This document shows, one piece after another, positions 47,939 through 59,029 of a stretch of 64,000 nucleotides of DNA (the first letter of the stretch is position 1; each line of letters begins with the position of its first letter). The position numbers were made by a program, and so were the translations under genes. Origin of the DNA: Alternaria dauci (taxonomy: Eukaryota > Ascomycota > Dothideomycetes > Pleosporales > Pleosporaceae); contig NC_091275.1 of assembly GCF_042100115.1 (NCBI RefSeq), forward strand, positions 2,666,001 through 2,730,000, read 5' to 3'. A model generated the notes under the pieces. The model ran no database searches. It was not told where the DNA came from and saw only the letters and a list, made by a program, of their open reading frames with translations.

Positions 47939-48794
47939 CTACATCACTGGCCTATTTGCTTCGTCATCACTATCATCATCATACGCAATGAACTCCCTCC
48001 TGCCATTCGACGCCTGCGTGACAAAGTACCGTGTTGTCTCGTACGCTCGCAGCTTCTTCTCTGCGCCCGGGCTACTCACAAAGTCTGCTTGGTGAAGCTC
48101 AGTAGGGATGGCCAGGAGACGCTGTTCCGCACCCGACAAGCGCAACCTGCTGTGCTTGTGGCATGTTGGCTCAGGAGAATCCTTGTTTTCAATCCTGAAA
48201 ACACAGTTAGCATGTGATGGGATTCAATGAGGGATAAGAAGGGTAGATGTCTTACCATTGCTTGCCCAAATGCACACCTTCAGCAATGCAGGCCAACACG
48301 GCCGCCACAATGATAATCTGAAGCGCCCACAATCCCACCAGCGAGCTGTGAAACTCGGACGGCGATGATCGGGCTTCTTGGTGACATGCTATCCTCCCTT
48401 GTAGCGATGACGACATGGATTGCGTTTCATCCTGATCCTCTCCCTGCTCTTCCCGACCGTTCATCAACACCGCCGTTGGCAATGGCTTCTGGGCATCCTG
48501 GATAGCTCCCCGCATATACGAGTTGTATATCTCTGGTTCGGTGTGCTGCAACTTCTCCAATTTGGATGCTAGGCTTGCGCATACGTTGATTGCGGCCACG
48601 GGACTTGGTAGGGTGTTTGCTGGCGTCCAGTGCGCGGCCGAGGGTGTGTATGCAGCGGAAGCAGGAGCCGGTGATGATGGGACATCATTGACGATTTCGC
48701 ATCGGCATAGTGTTTGTGTCGGTGCTGCAAGTGCTGTTGTTGATATTGAAATGATAAGAGTCGCGATAATCGATGTAGAGAGTTTGGCAAACAT
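47939..48794 (-). CDS. Small type I membrane protein, function unknown
   Basis: Exons 48794-48256 and 48194-47939 (61-bp intron gtaaga..tttcag) give 264 residues. The start is chosen at 48794 because it opens directly into a signal peptide (STSIIATLIISISTTALAAP); an upstream in-frame ATG would bury that signal. The lumenal or extracellular part is Ala/Pro/Ser-rich with Cys pairs (LCRCEIVND, INVCASL) and one predicted helix (LEKLQHTEPEIYNSYMRGAI). A single transmembrane helix is at about 153-171 (LWALQIIIVAAVLACIA). The intron lies just after it. The cytosolic tail of about 85 residues includes EQRLLAIPTELHQADF, YETTRYFVTQAS and acidic YDDDSDDEAN. No family recognised. Confidence 0.78.
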
Positions 48795-50617
48795 GTTTGC
48801 TGCTGTGATGTGACCTTTTCTCGCTGCGATTAAGGAAGATGGTTGTATATTTAGTATTCCCTTGTGCTGGCGAAGCCACGCGTTGTGACGTTTATACCAA
48901 GATGAGGGGAAGAGGCGCAGCAAATGTCGTTTTCTTGTATCTGTTCGGACCGTTAATCCTGTTGTCTCGGGCGTACTGCTCTGGTGGGCTAAGATTACAT
49001 ACCGAAGCCAAGGACTGGGCCTTGAGAGTGATGTAAGCGAGTTAGTTGAAGATCAGCAGCAGTATGATTACTGTGCGTTAGGTTGATCGTTATCTGGAGG
49101 CCTAATGTGCTGGACTGATGCAGATGAGGCAAGTAGTTGGGTAGGGGAGTGTGGTGTTGTTGTTATTGGTGGTGGGTATGAAAGGGTGCTGATGATATGC
49201 AACAGGTAGCAACAACCACAGCCTGTATGTACAAATTAAATTACTTCGAATTACTTGAGAGAGAAACAACTGCCAGAAATCCGAATGCGCGCAGCAGAGG
49301 CACAGTCTATATGCAAATTCCTGCCATAGCCCCATTGAGCTTCAGCGCAGCTCTTGTATCAGCTACGCCCACACCACGACCGGCCGTTTCGCACAATAGC
49401 ATCTCGCCGGGGGTCTGAGCGGGAGGCAGAGACCGGGTTCTAGGTTCAGCGCAGGGTCCCGCGCTGGGCTGCACCTTTTTTTGCTGTAGCTTTGGCCAAG
49501 AAGAGCACTCATTTGAGCGAATATAAACGGCGGCTTTTGTCTGTAGGGAGGTTGAGTGGGCTTTTGTGGAAGGTTTAGGTTAGATTGCGAGGTCATTGGT
49601 GCACTGGAGGCGCAGCTGCACGGCTGGGAATGAGGTGGAGCTAGCCGAGTCCCCACAGATGCCCAGCATCATCGCCATGGTTTTGACAGATGAATGATGC
49701 TGACGATATTCACCCCGCTAACCTATTCACACTTTGCGTTTGATGATAGACTTTGCTCGTTTCTCACTGGCCTTCCATGTCTTCTTCCCCATCTCACAGA
49801 TTAGACCTCACTCCGCTCGCTTGGCTTCGCACCACACCGCAGACAGGGGGCCCCACTCGCTATCACGGACTGCGAAACGTTAGGTACCTTCGCACACGGA
49901 CGCCCCTCGTCCCGGGTCGTACCTGAGGCTAGAACAAAGGCAAACATCCTCGGCTCATCCCGACAGCGCCAGCTATTAATACTCTTTTCTTTTTTCCCAT
50001 CGCGCAGTGGGGTCTCGTAGTATCTCGTATAGCATACAGTACCGTTCTTTTTGAACGTTGGTGTCGAGAGCGCGAACGCTCTGGAGGGCTCTGGACCAAA
50101 TAGTCGCGCCACTGATACGAACACCGAGTTACCTCATAGTCTTGTTGTGTGTCGCCTGCATGGCTTTTTCTCAGAACTCAAGTCTCACCTGTCACGTCAG
50201 GTGTCGAACGCGGCGTCTTCTCCGCGCACCACTATTTAAGCGTACAGCGATTCTTGCGGGACTGTGGGCGTAGGGCCAAACAGTTGGAGTCGTGGATTAC
50301 CTTTGCCTCGCGAAACGCATGGCTTGAGCTTCCGAAACGGAGCTTCACAGCTAAGAAATGCCGCGGAAAGCTTGTGGTTGATGGAGATCAGGGTTGAGGC
50401 ATGTGGTGTTTCATTTGGTCGATTTGTATACCGGATGCCATCATGCGCGGTTGTTATCATATCGTAGGATTGCACGATGCCTACATCTCGAGAGAAGGCC
50501 GCGAAAGATATCGGTTATGAAAGTGGAGGTAGTGGGTGTGTTGAGCACACTGCCAATGGAATCATGGTCTTTGTGAAACGTAGTGTAGTATTGAGACCTC
50601 ATACTAGCAGCCGTTGC
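48795..50617. other. Long intergenic stretch
   Basis: About 1.8 kb, the longest gene-free stretch. Minus-strand frames at 49363-49656 and 49801-50124 are Pro/Ser/Arg-rich; the second lacks an ATG. Nothing resembles a tRNA, 5S rRNA or transposon. Confidence 0.4.
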
Positions 50618-51685
50618 TCAAAGACAGCGGGGTGCCTTGCGAGCAGGAATTTCGAGTCCTTTATCCTTGCTGGAACTCGAAAAACAAGTCCACGGGTCCC
50701 TCTCGTTGTAACCAACCTTCCATGGTGTTATCGCGTTGCAGTGTTCCTTCTCGAGCCTGTCTTTGAGCTCATCCCAAATGTTCGCATAGCTTGGATCCAT
50801 CCTCAGTACCTCCTCCCTCATAAAATCTATAGTTTTCTGGCGTTCACATTGCCCTAGAATTACCCGCTCCAACTCTCTGGTAAGAATGCCCTCCCACTCG
50901 CCCCTCCTGATACCTCCATTCCGCATCTCAACCTCTCGACCATCCTCTCTTTCGGATTTAGTGGCCCAGAGCTCGACGTGATCTGCTCTTCCCTCATAAC
51001 ATTCCTTCAAGATTGCCATCCTTTTAAGCTTGCTCTTCTCTTCCTTGAACCATACCATGCCGCAGAACCGACACCAATTCCTTCCTGAGATAATCCACTG
51101 ATGAAGACAATCTTGACCAATCGTATGCCAGCATCCCGGCGTCCGGACCTGGACGGCGATATTACAGCTGCCCATGGGGCTACAGCATGTATGTATGTCT
51201 TCTGACCATCTGCAAAACTCTGGCGGTGTGGCTTTTGTTGTGACGGGAGGCTGGCCGGAACGACTTGAGGCATGTCTCTGTACAAGTTGCGCACTTAAGT
51301 TCGAAAGGTTCGGGTTTGGCGACAGATGCATGGTCGATCCGAGGAGAGCTGGCCGCTGTGGTATATTGGCTGATGGCTCGATTGGACCTTCTGATAATCT
51401 TCGTCGAAGATGCGGTTGTGGTTCATATTCTTTCAGCAGTTCTCGAGCCTCCTCTTTAGTGCAGTATTCCACCCTGGTGCCGGTCATTTCCGTCCAGTAG
51501 TTACACATATACTGCTCACAAATAATACAGCGCCTGTGGATGCTTGGTAACTCGAACCTGTTGACATGTTCTGTGCGTAACATAAGCCATACAGCAAGTG
51601 AAGGAGGGTCGTCCGGTAGGTATTCGGTAGCGTCAGAGCATGCTAGGCTTGTTGTTGGAGACGAGTTGCTAGTGGGAAGTGACAT
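50618..51685 (-). CDS. RING-like zinc-binding protein
   Basis: Single exon, 355 residues from the ATG at 51685; an alternative ATG at 51958 would add 91 residues of doubtful sequence. Two groups of cysteines suggest a divergent RING or RING-like fold: CIICEQYMCNYW at about 53-64 and, after a long insert, CNIAVQVRTPGCWHTIGQDC followed by LHQWIISGRNWCRFCG at about 175-210. The second group has the C-x-H-x-x-C and C-x-x-C pattern of a RING C-terminal half, which suggests an E3 ubiquitin ligase role. The C-terminal region is helical and charged (GILTRELERVILGQCERQKT, DPSYANIWDELKDRLEKE). The substrate and partner are unknown. It could also be a non-ubiquitin zinc-binding module. Confidence 0.72.
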   Translation of the reverse strand: MSLPTSNSSPTTSLACSDATEYLPDDPPSLAVWLMLRTEHVNRFELPSIHRRCIICEQYMCNYWTEMTGTRVEYCTKEEARELLKEYEPQPHLRRRLSEGPIEPSANIPQRPALLGSTMHLSPNPNLSNLSAQLVQRHASSRSGQPPVTTKATPPEFCRWSEDIHTCCSPMGSCNIAVQVRTPGCWHTIGQDCLHQWIISGRNWCRFCGMVWFKEEKSKLKRMAILKECYEGRADHVELWATKSEREDGREVEMRNGGIRRGEWEGILTRELERVILGQCERQKTIDFMREEVLRMDPSYANIWDELKDRLEKEHCNAITPWKVGYNERDPWTCFSSSSKDKGLEIPARKAPRCL

Positions 51686-52174
51686 AATCGGTTCGTGGAA
51701 GTAGACAGACGATGAGCTGATAGCGATAGCTTGTTGATACTGACAGTGAGAGCGCGCTGTCTGCCGACGGCGCCATAGAGCGATACATAGACCGAAGGCA
51801 AGTACGTGGACAAGTCTGTTTGATGTGTAACTTCCGGTACCTCGTTGAGGCAATAGCCACCGTGCTTCGGTTGGAATGAATGGCTTGGTGCACAGAGTAG
51901 TGATAATAGACCTCGTTGCTATGCTCGCATAATGCGTCAAGCACAACCCGTCAAACATTTTGCAAGCGATGCTCGATTACAAAGACGGGTAGTACTGATT
52001 GAACATATGAACACAAGGCACCGAATACTTATGCTCTGATATCTCTGTTATTGACGTTGTACGTACGCTAATCAGACATCAAATCTTTTCTCTCCGCCTT
52101 ATTATCCGCTTCCCACTCTCAATATCCGCATTCCATCCCCGCACACCGTCCACCATCTAAGCATTCGCACCACC
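51686..52174. other. Intergenic upstream of the RING-like gene
   Basis: About 490 bases. The minus-strand frame of the RING-like gene stays open to 51958, so some of this may be coding; the rest is promoter and the 3' flank of the isochorismatase gene. Confidence 0.4.
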
Positions 52175-53112
52175 CTACAAAACAACCGTTCCATTGTTTC
52201 CAGTGATAAGATCAATCTCTCCAGCAATGATCGTTCCGTTCTCCACAGCAGCAGCATGTCCTCTTGCCAACATTCCATAGACGGGCAAGTACTTGTCCAG
52301 GTATGGCAGAACCTCCTTAGCACCGGGGGTGTTGCGCCAGTCCCTCATCAGATCACAAACGATGGCGAAGAGCGAGACGAGTTGCACACCTGCGGCTTGC
52401 ATGCGCGAGTTTGCTGTATCGCGAACGAGTTCCGTGTAAGTACCGCTGGCTTCGATGTTGGCAAAGACAGAGTAACCTTCTGCGCGGAGAGAGAGGGCGA
52501 GGAAAGCAGTGCAGACGTCCGTGGTGATGCCGCCGACGATGATTTGGGTCTTGTTTGCCGCGCGGATAGCGGCCTGGATGTCAGCGTTGTCCCAGGCGCT
52601 GGAAACGTGTTAGCTGACTGCGTAGTGATGAATGCTTCTTCGAGCCGATGGGCAAGAAGAGGTGATTGAGCTAGGCGTGACTTACTTGACCTCGCCTTGA
52701 CGTCTGATGAGCGGCGCATCGGGATACATCTCCAACATCTCCTTGGGCAAAGGACCGTTGGGACCCTGGTCCGCAGACGTAGTCAGGATGACAGGAAGGT
52801 CGAAGAGCTTGGCAAGCTCGGCATGTGCCATGATGTTCTGCTTGTAGAGGGTCGGGTCCCAATCTCTAGCGATTTGGAAAAGACCGACTTGCAGATCGAG
52901 GATCAGGAGCAGCTGGAGTGGACCTCAGATTAGAATATGAGCTGAAGAGCGGGATGGTAACTTACCGCGTCGTCTTTGTCAATGCGCTCCCATGGCACAG
53001 CTGAGATATGTTAGCTAGTGGAAGACATGTAATGTGAGGCAATCGTACCATCACCACGAACGGTGTTGAAAAGCGTAAGAGCCGCGAGGGCGATGGTAGA
53101 AGCAAACTTCAT
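52175..53112 (-). CDS. Isochorismatase-fold hydrolase with signal peptide
   Basis: Cysteine hydrolase of the isochorismatase superfamily. Exons on the minus strand are 53112-53049, 53000-52966, 52912-52686 and 52598-52175 (introns 48, 53 and 87 bp), giving 249 residues. The first about 21 residues form a signal peptide (KFASTIALAALTLFNTVRGD). The core has LLLILDLQVGLF with catalytic Asp39, the strand VILTTSADQGPNGP, and GGITTDVCTAFLALSLRAEG with nucleophile Cys138. The wording is closer to the YcaC-like branch than to true isochorismate-cleaving enzymes, so the substrate is open. A secreted member is unusual: cytosolic location is the norm, and isochorismatases that reach host cells are known as salicylate-lowering effectors in plant pathogens. 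A TATA-like element lies about 110 bases upstream. Confidence 0.88.
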
Positions 53113-54155
53113 GTTGAGGGATAGCGACTGAATGGACTAGGCAGGAGATGCTACTGAAGTCGAGAGAGTGTTCGATACCGATGCGATGGTTGGATGTTTA
53201 CAGGCGGTGCGAGGCTCCCTTTATATCCCAAAGTCCTCCTCTTCCATCTGTCAACACTATGTCCTGCTCAAAGCCTAGTCCGTGTACCTGCTTCTTCGTG
53301 CCAATGTCTCCTACGCCCTACCCACGAGCCTAAACTCGTAAACCATGATTCAAAATGACATCTGGGTGGAGCCTGCAGTGGAGTTCTACACCGCGTAGCC
53401 TGTCGACTGCTATCTTCATCCGGAAATTCTGCAGCCTCGATGCTATGAAAGCCATGACTAACCAACGACCCGGATTATGCTCAAACCGACTACAACAAAA
53501 CTGGTCGCCTACGCGGCGTAGCCCCCGCATCACCACCGTAGCCTATTCATCGTGCATGCACAGAGTGGATCACGATCGGCATCCTTGGTGTTGATATGTC
53601 GTGCATCGAACTCGACTGTTATTATTTCTTCCTGAATAAGCGTTTGATAACCGGCAGCACGGTACCCTGTTCGTGTAGTGCGCTGCTGCCAATGTCATGG
53701 CCCATGTTCTTTCGCTTCGGTTGAGGCTGTCGTGCATCCAGAGCTAACCGGCAACCACCTTAGAAAGCTGCCAGTCAGCAACAAGACTCTTCTTCATCAG
53801 CATTTGCTCACCCGCGCTTGCGTTCAATTCTCATGCAATCTCGATCGTGTCGGGGATCTGTGCTTGGAGCTCCTTGGTCAGAGATTAGGAATCCAGGTGC
53901 GCTGTTTGACTGGTGGAAAAGCCCGGGAAGGTACGGGCCGATGGTGATTCCGGCAAAGCACGGTCATGAGTAAGCAATAACAAAGATGGCGCGCAACATA
54001 TTCATCAAACAATCAGCGTACATGTGACCTACAAGACATTACGTATCCATTATCTATCACGCTAACTCAAGGTACGCGTCATATCCTCAAAAGCTCTTGA
54101 CCGACTCCGAAGCTCAGCGGGAAACCAAGGCGACAGCATGCAAAGCTCGAAATAT
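53113..54155. other. Intergenic, isochorismatase-fold gene to alpha/beta hydrolase
   Basis: About 1 kb. Only short frames; none protein-like. The first 150 bases are the promoter of the isochorismatase-fold gene. Confidence 0.45.
53221..53226 (-). promoter_or_regulatory. TATA-like element upstream of the isochorismatase-fold gene
   Basis: On the minus strand the sequence reads gatataaag about 110 bases before the start codon at 53112. Assigned by sequence and spacing only. Confidence 0.4.
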
Positions 54156-55546
54156 TTACTGCGCAGCAAGACCGTTGTTTGCCAAAAAGTCCTGGATTAC
54201 TTGGTAACCAGCAGTGGCATTGTAATGGAAGGTCAAGCCGTGACCAGTGTTGGGCTGAATGTAAGACTCGAAAGCAGAGGCTGATGGATAAGCCAAAGCA
54301 ACGCCCTCGGGGATGTTGGAGGTATTGGTGCCCATGATTTGACCGTAGCAGTTTCCTCCACAGAATGGCACATCGGTTTCGCCGGTGATGACAAGGACGG
54401 GACCTGTAAAGGGAGATGAACTGGGTGAGCCACCGATGGTCAGGAGCTCACCGATGGTGACGGGTTGCTTGGTCTTCTCGGCTTCGACAGCGAGGCCAAC
54501 ATCATAGTTGCCAGGCTCGAGGAAAGCGTACTGCAGGGTAGTAAGGTCGGAGTTTGCGAAGTATCCAGAGGGGTAATCAAGCGAGATGACGGACTTGTTG
54601 TAGCCGGTGATCAGGTCGAGGACTTCGGTGGTCGCAAGCTCGTTCCATATCTCGTCAGAGGTTAGCTCCACACCAACGGTTGCGAGGATCTTTTGAAGGC
54701 CAGCAACGATGTTGTCGCTCAGATCATACTGGTCGGCGACAGTGCGGATGATATCGTTGGATGCATTTCCGAAGCGCAGAGGCTGGTTGAGGCGAGCGCT
54801 GTGCAGGTTCCATCCGGCAGTGATGTACGGAAAAAACTGTCCGGCTACAGAGAAACCAGTGAGGATAACACCATCCGTGTTCTCAGGGTAGAGAGCCGAG
54901 AGCCAGTAGGACTGTACGCTACCGAAGGAGTGACCAACGTGGATGACCTTGTCGTATGTGCAGCTGATCTCTGGGATCTCGCCCTTGCGCAATTGCGTAG
55001 TGACGGAGTTGAGAGCTTCAACTTCAGCTTGAGCTTGGATCCTGATGAGAAAAGAGCATGGTCAGCAGACCATGTAGGACGAGTTGCATTTCCCACTTAC
55101 TCGTTGAAAGGATCTCCATGAGAGGAGTTGCCGATACCCAAACGGTCGATTGCGAGCGTACTGTAACCAGCAGCCAGGGCTACATCGACATAGCTGTACT
55201 TGTAGTTGTCGTAATCGAGGTCCCAGTAAGTCTTGTCAAAACCAATGCCATGGGTCAAAACCTGGATTGTCTTGCTGCTGCCACTGTCTGGCTTGCAGTA
55301 CTGCGCGGAGATGTTGTACGTGCCCTCCAACGTTTGGTACCCCTCAAGAAGCTCTGCTGTGTAATTTTTCCCGAATTGATTGAATCGTGCAACAAATGCA
55401 CCAACATCGAGGTTGCCCTCCACGGGCACTTCCTTGAACAGTCCTTGCCTTGAGGTAATGTGCGTCTGAATAAAAAAATTCGAACATTGCCTCGCGGCCG
55501 CAATGCCAGCGAGAGCAAAGGGTAAAACTGCTTTGATCGGACCCAT
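54156..55546 (-). CDS. Secreted alpha/beta hydrolase
   Basis: Exons 55546-55101 and 55041-54156 (59-bp intron) give 443 residues. The N-terminus is a signal peptide (IKAVLPFALAGIAAARQ). The fold is marked by VLTHGIGFDKTYW (oxyanion strand), STLAIDRLGIGNSS, the nucleophile elbow GHSFGS with Ser187, VLVITGETDVPFC with the likely acid, and NTGHGLTFH with His416. Cysteines (CGGNCYG) and several N-glycosylation sequons (NYT, NIS, NNS-type) fit an extracellular enzyme. The N-terminal 90 residues before the fold are extra compared with simple esterases. The substrate is unknown; ester or lactone hydrolysis is likely. It lies in the same orientation as the secreted isochorismatase-fold gene. Confidence 0.88.
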
Positions 55547-56312
55547 GGTTGTGTGTAGTATGAGTTTGGATAATGAGTTTCCTTGATAAACTCTTTCCAA
55601 CGTTTGAGGAGGGGACAAGGAGAAGGAATAAATATTGGCTCAACGGATGAAATGAAACACGACTTGAGCGGAACTTGCCTTCAACGCGATGGATTGTGGC
55701 TGGCCGAATGTGTAATACGTGGTCGTGTAAGCATACGACTAGCTGCGTCCACCCCTCCCGGCCTTTTCAAATTGGAGCCGCCAGTAAAGTGATAACGCAC
55801 AACCTCGTCGATCAGAGGCTTCCATAGCGTTATCCAACGGCCCCTCGTCCAATTGACGTTGTGCAACCAATCGTCGTTTACCGGCTTTCTGGCCAAAGTA
55901 CCGTGAGAAACCGCCTGCATGTTGAATCAGCAACTACCGCAGGACACCTAATGCAGGTGACGGCAAGACAACATCCGAGAATATGGAATCGTGGGGTGCC
56001 AGAGTGTGAATTCTCAAATCGGGCACAACTCCGGCTCAGTAGCGGATATTCCTATAGCATCATAGGCTGAATTGAGTAACCGATGAAGCTTTTCGAGTGC
56101 TAGTTCCAGTGCGTCGAAACTACTTTTCCACCTCGGCGGATGCCACCACAAGCGGGTACGTTGCGATCTTCATTCTAGAAGGCGTCGATAGCACACGCGT
56201 AAGACGTATTAGGACAAGAGGAAGCCTCGCCGGACTGCATCCTCACGCTGCAGGTTGGTCAGCCACCTTGTGCTTTTAAGCAGTAGTTTCAGCAGGGACG
56301 CAGGGCATCCTT
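55547..56312. other. Intergenic upstream of the alpha/beta hydrolase
   Basis: About 770 bases. Probable promoter near 55600; the remainder shows no feature I can support. Confidence 0.45.
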
Positions 56313-56624
56313 TCAATGACCAGCGGTACACAACCAGCATGGGTAGGCGTAATCGGAACAAATTCGGGGCTCGAGGATGACGATGCACTGTGACTGAATA
56401 TAGCGTGGAAGTGTAAGCAGCAAAGCTTTGGCAGTATCAGCATCCAGACCTTCGATAATGACGCGATAGCAGTCGCCATGTTTGTGGTGGTGAATGATGA
56501 TGTGCGCTAAGAATTTGGAATTGTTGCGTCCGACTCCAAAGACGTCATCATTAGTTTTGGACGGCAGCGAGGCTTCCGTGACGATCGCAATCGCGCGTCT
56601 CCTCCTAAAGCCATTATTTACCAT
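56313..56624 (-). CDS. Possible small protein, function unknown
   Basis: Intronless ATG frame of 103 codons. It begins basic (NNGFRRRRAIAIV), then has a His-rich patch (FLAHIIIHHHKHGDCYRVII) followed by a regular helix (LDADTAKALLLTLPRYI), and ends in a Cys-containing tail. The strand-helix alternation looks like a small folded domain, which is why it is listed. No family is recognised, the frame also runs on upstream, and it could be a chance open frame between two genes. Confidence 0.3.
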   Translation of the reverse strand: MVNNGFRRRRAIAIVTEASLPSKTNDDVFGVGRNNSKFLAHIIIHHHKHGDCYRVIIEGLDADTAKALLLTLPRYIQSQCIVILEPRICSDYAYPCWLCTAGH

Positions 56625-56826
56625 GCCGATGGAGCAAGTGGGGTTTGCAACCCGTAGAAAGGGGTAAGTCAAGGGGAAAGCAAAGAGTAGTGAAGGTGGA
56701 GAGATGGGAAAAGTAGCGACGCGTCTTAGGGATGCCGCTAACCTCAATCGGGCCAAATGAATACTAGGCTGAGCCTCGCTCATTACATGTCTAGGAAGCA
56801 TACAGCCACTGTTCCGCCAGTTTCTT

Positions 56827-58338
56827 CTAGGAAACCTTCTTCTTCTTCAACATGTAATCTCCACCCTTGACCGCCTTGTAGATACCATACAGTCCACTCA
56901 ACAGAGCATTGCTCTTCACGATTCGCTTCAGCATACCCTTCAAACCTGGACCAAATTCCTCCTTCCTTCCTCGATCTTTGACTTTATCCCATATACTTGG
57001 CAGGGAACTCGCGTTGTACTTGCTACGGAGAGCATCGTACTCGTGCTTATCGTAGACTTGCCACCATTCATCTTCGGTATAAAAGACACGCGAGTATAAC
57101 CACTTGAGTCCACCAAGCTCGCGCATCTTTGCTTCGATTTCGCGATTTGCGCGGACATACTCAACCTCGCTGGATGGATATGGGCCCCAGATTCCAACAC
57201 TGATCTGTTCACCGTCATATTTACCCATTTGTTTCCCGCCGACTGGGCCTTTGAACGGCTTCGGATGTCCCATCGAGCTTCTACCATCCTGTCGCAATGG
57301 ACACAGCCAGATGGGGTATATGTTGAATGATTGGTCCACATACTCCAAGAATGATGCAGTGTTTGCCGCTGGAAAAGCGATGTCGTGGATTATAAACCGG
57401 TCCGTATACCCAGACGCATGTAACGCGTGATACATGATTCTCGTGTGCATGAAGTAGTCCAGCAATAAGCGTGTGAACCACATGAAGGGGACCATGAATA
57501 GCCTGTAAGCATACATGCCCATCCAGAATGCCCCGCGATCGTAACGAAATAGGTAGTCTTCTACCGGAACAAGTTCTTTTGTAATAATACCCTTGGATGC
57601 GAGTGTCCTCGCGTGTATCCAGAACCACTCGTCCCAGGGTCTGGAAAATCGTTGAATAGGTAGCCCAGACGTATGTTCTGCGTCAACGAGGCGACCTGTG
57701 ACTATGACTCCGGCACCTTTGGAGAACAAGACCCCGTCAACGTAATCGTTCCTTTGGTCGGTGGTGTGGTATTGCATCTTATCTGTGGCATTCTCAAAAG
57801 AAAATGTCGGGTGGTAAGTGACCTCGACTAGCTTCTTCAAAGGAATAAGCTGCATTTCCACCAACGTGAGTACCCCAAGGGTTCCGAAACTACCTCTCAA
57901 ACCTTCAAACAGCTCCTGGTTCTCGGTCTGAGAAGCCGTGACAAGCGTGCCATCTGCTAACACTACTTCAGCGCTTAGGACAGTACGATCGAAGAAGCCG
58001 TGCTTGAAACTGCTGCTTTCTCCTGCTGTGCCCACGAATCCTCCTCCTACGGTAATGCCTGGAAATTCCATGACAACGGGAGGCAGCAAGCCCGCTTTCA
58101 TGGTTTCTCTGACCAAGGCATCCATGGGGACATTGGGTTCGACAAGTGCTGTTCGCTTCTCTCTGTTGATAGATAGGACGTGGTCGAGGGAGCTGACATC
58201 CACAATGGAATCCCGGTCGAAATCAGCATGGCGGGTGCTGTTAGTACTACCGTGGTAGACTCGGAATCCCGTCTTGGTGTGATAGAAATGCTGTATGCGA
58301 GAGCGAACCGTCTCTACGGTAACCTTGTGTTGCTCCAT
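56827..58338 (-). CDS. FAD-linked DHCR24-like oxidoreductase, paralogue 1
   Basis: Member of the delta(24)-sterol reductase (DHCR24/DIMINUTO) family. Intronless, 503 residues from the ATG at 58338; the frame continues upstream without an ATG. The PCMH-type FAD-binding domain shows FRVYHGSTNSTR, VDVSSLDHVLSI, ALVEPNVPMDALV and FPGITVGGGFVGTAGESSSF, the usual FAD-pyrophosphate region. The substrate domain has FRYDRGAFWMGMYAY, PIWLCPLRQDG and LKWLYSRVFYTEDEWW. In animals and plants these enzymes reduce the C24 double bond of sterols. Ascomycetes keep ergosterol C24-methylated, so the fungal substrate is uncertain. A basic C-terminus (LKKKKVS) resembles an ER-type retrieval or membrane-proximal tail. 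It is head-to-head with a paralogue. Confidence 0.88.
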   Translation of the reverse strand: MEQHKVTVETVRSRIQHFYHTKTGFRVYHGSTNSTRHADFDRDSIVDVSSLDHVLSINREKRTALVEPNVPMDALVRETMKAGLLPPVVMEFPGITVGGGFVGTAGESSSFKHGFFDRTVLSAEVVLADGTLVTASQTENQELFEGLRGSFGTLGVLTLVEMQLIPLKKLVEVTYHPTFSFENATDKMQYHTTDQRNDYVDGVLFSKGAGVIVTGRLVDAEHTSGLPIQRFSRPWDEWFWIHARTLASKGIITKELVPVEDYLFRYDRGAFWMGMYAYRLFMVPFMWFTRLLLDYFMHTRIMYHALHASGYTDRFIIHDIAFPAANTASFLEYVDQSFNIYPIWLCPLRQDGRSSMGHPKPFKGPVGGKQMGKYDGEQISVGIWGPYPSSEVEYVRANREIEAKMRELGGLKWLYSRVFYTEDEWWQVYDKHEYDALRSKYNASSLPSIWDKVKDRGRKEEFGPGLKGMLKRIVKSNALLSGLYGIYKAVKGGDYMLKKKKVS

Positions 58339-59029
58339 CCGGAAAGATGGTTTAGAGCCGACTGCGGCGACGCGAGTGCAAAGCTTCCAGTATTGGCTCC
58401 CTGTGCGATGCGTGGCTGATGAGGCTGAAGAAGTTGCGCTAGCAGCGGGTCGAACTGGCCCCACGAATTCACGAGGCTGAACCACCACCAGTCCTCCCTT
58501 CTGCTCTTGTAATCACAGAAAAGGCGTGCTAGAAGTCTACCAGCCACCTCCTGCCATCCAATGATCGTTTCTGTCGTATAGTATACGCAAGCAAAAGCTG
58601 TGGGACTGGGTAAGTCAGTCTCAACGCCATACGTCAGCGTCCTTAGCGAGTGGATCGTCTTCCGCGCTTCCGGTCACCATGGAAGGCGCGCAATTCCATC
58701 GTCTGCGAGACGGGAAGCGACACTCGCGCATCTGATTGCGATTCTGGCTGCTCTGAATAGCCTTGGACGACAATACTCCACTCAGGTATCCTCAGCGATA
58801 TGAAATCCCTACAAAGCAATGCATATCGATCCTTTGCCCCGCACAAGAGTAGCTCTTGGCCCGGGGCGAGTGGTCAGATATTGACTTTAGCAGGATCGAA
58901 CGGGTAGTGGAGAAGGCGCAGCGGCCCTTTGCTTATGTATACATGAAAAGTAATGCCACGCCATGTTCTCTCCATCCTCGGACCGCTCAACAACATCGTT
59001 ACATCGCATTGCATCATTACACTGTCGCC
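58339..59029. other. Shared divergent promoter of the DHCR24-like pair
   Basis: About 690 bases between two divergent paralogous start codons, suited to co-regulation. No binding site is assigned. Confidence 0.5.

Noticed and set aside
49801..50124. 107-codon minus-strand frame
   Set aside because: It begins at GTG, not ATG, and has no recognisable fold.
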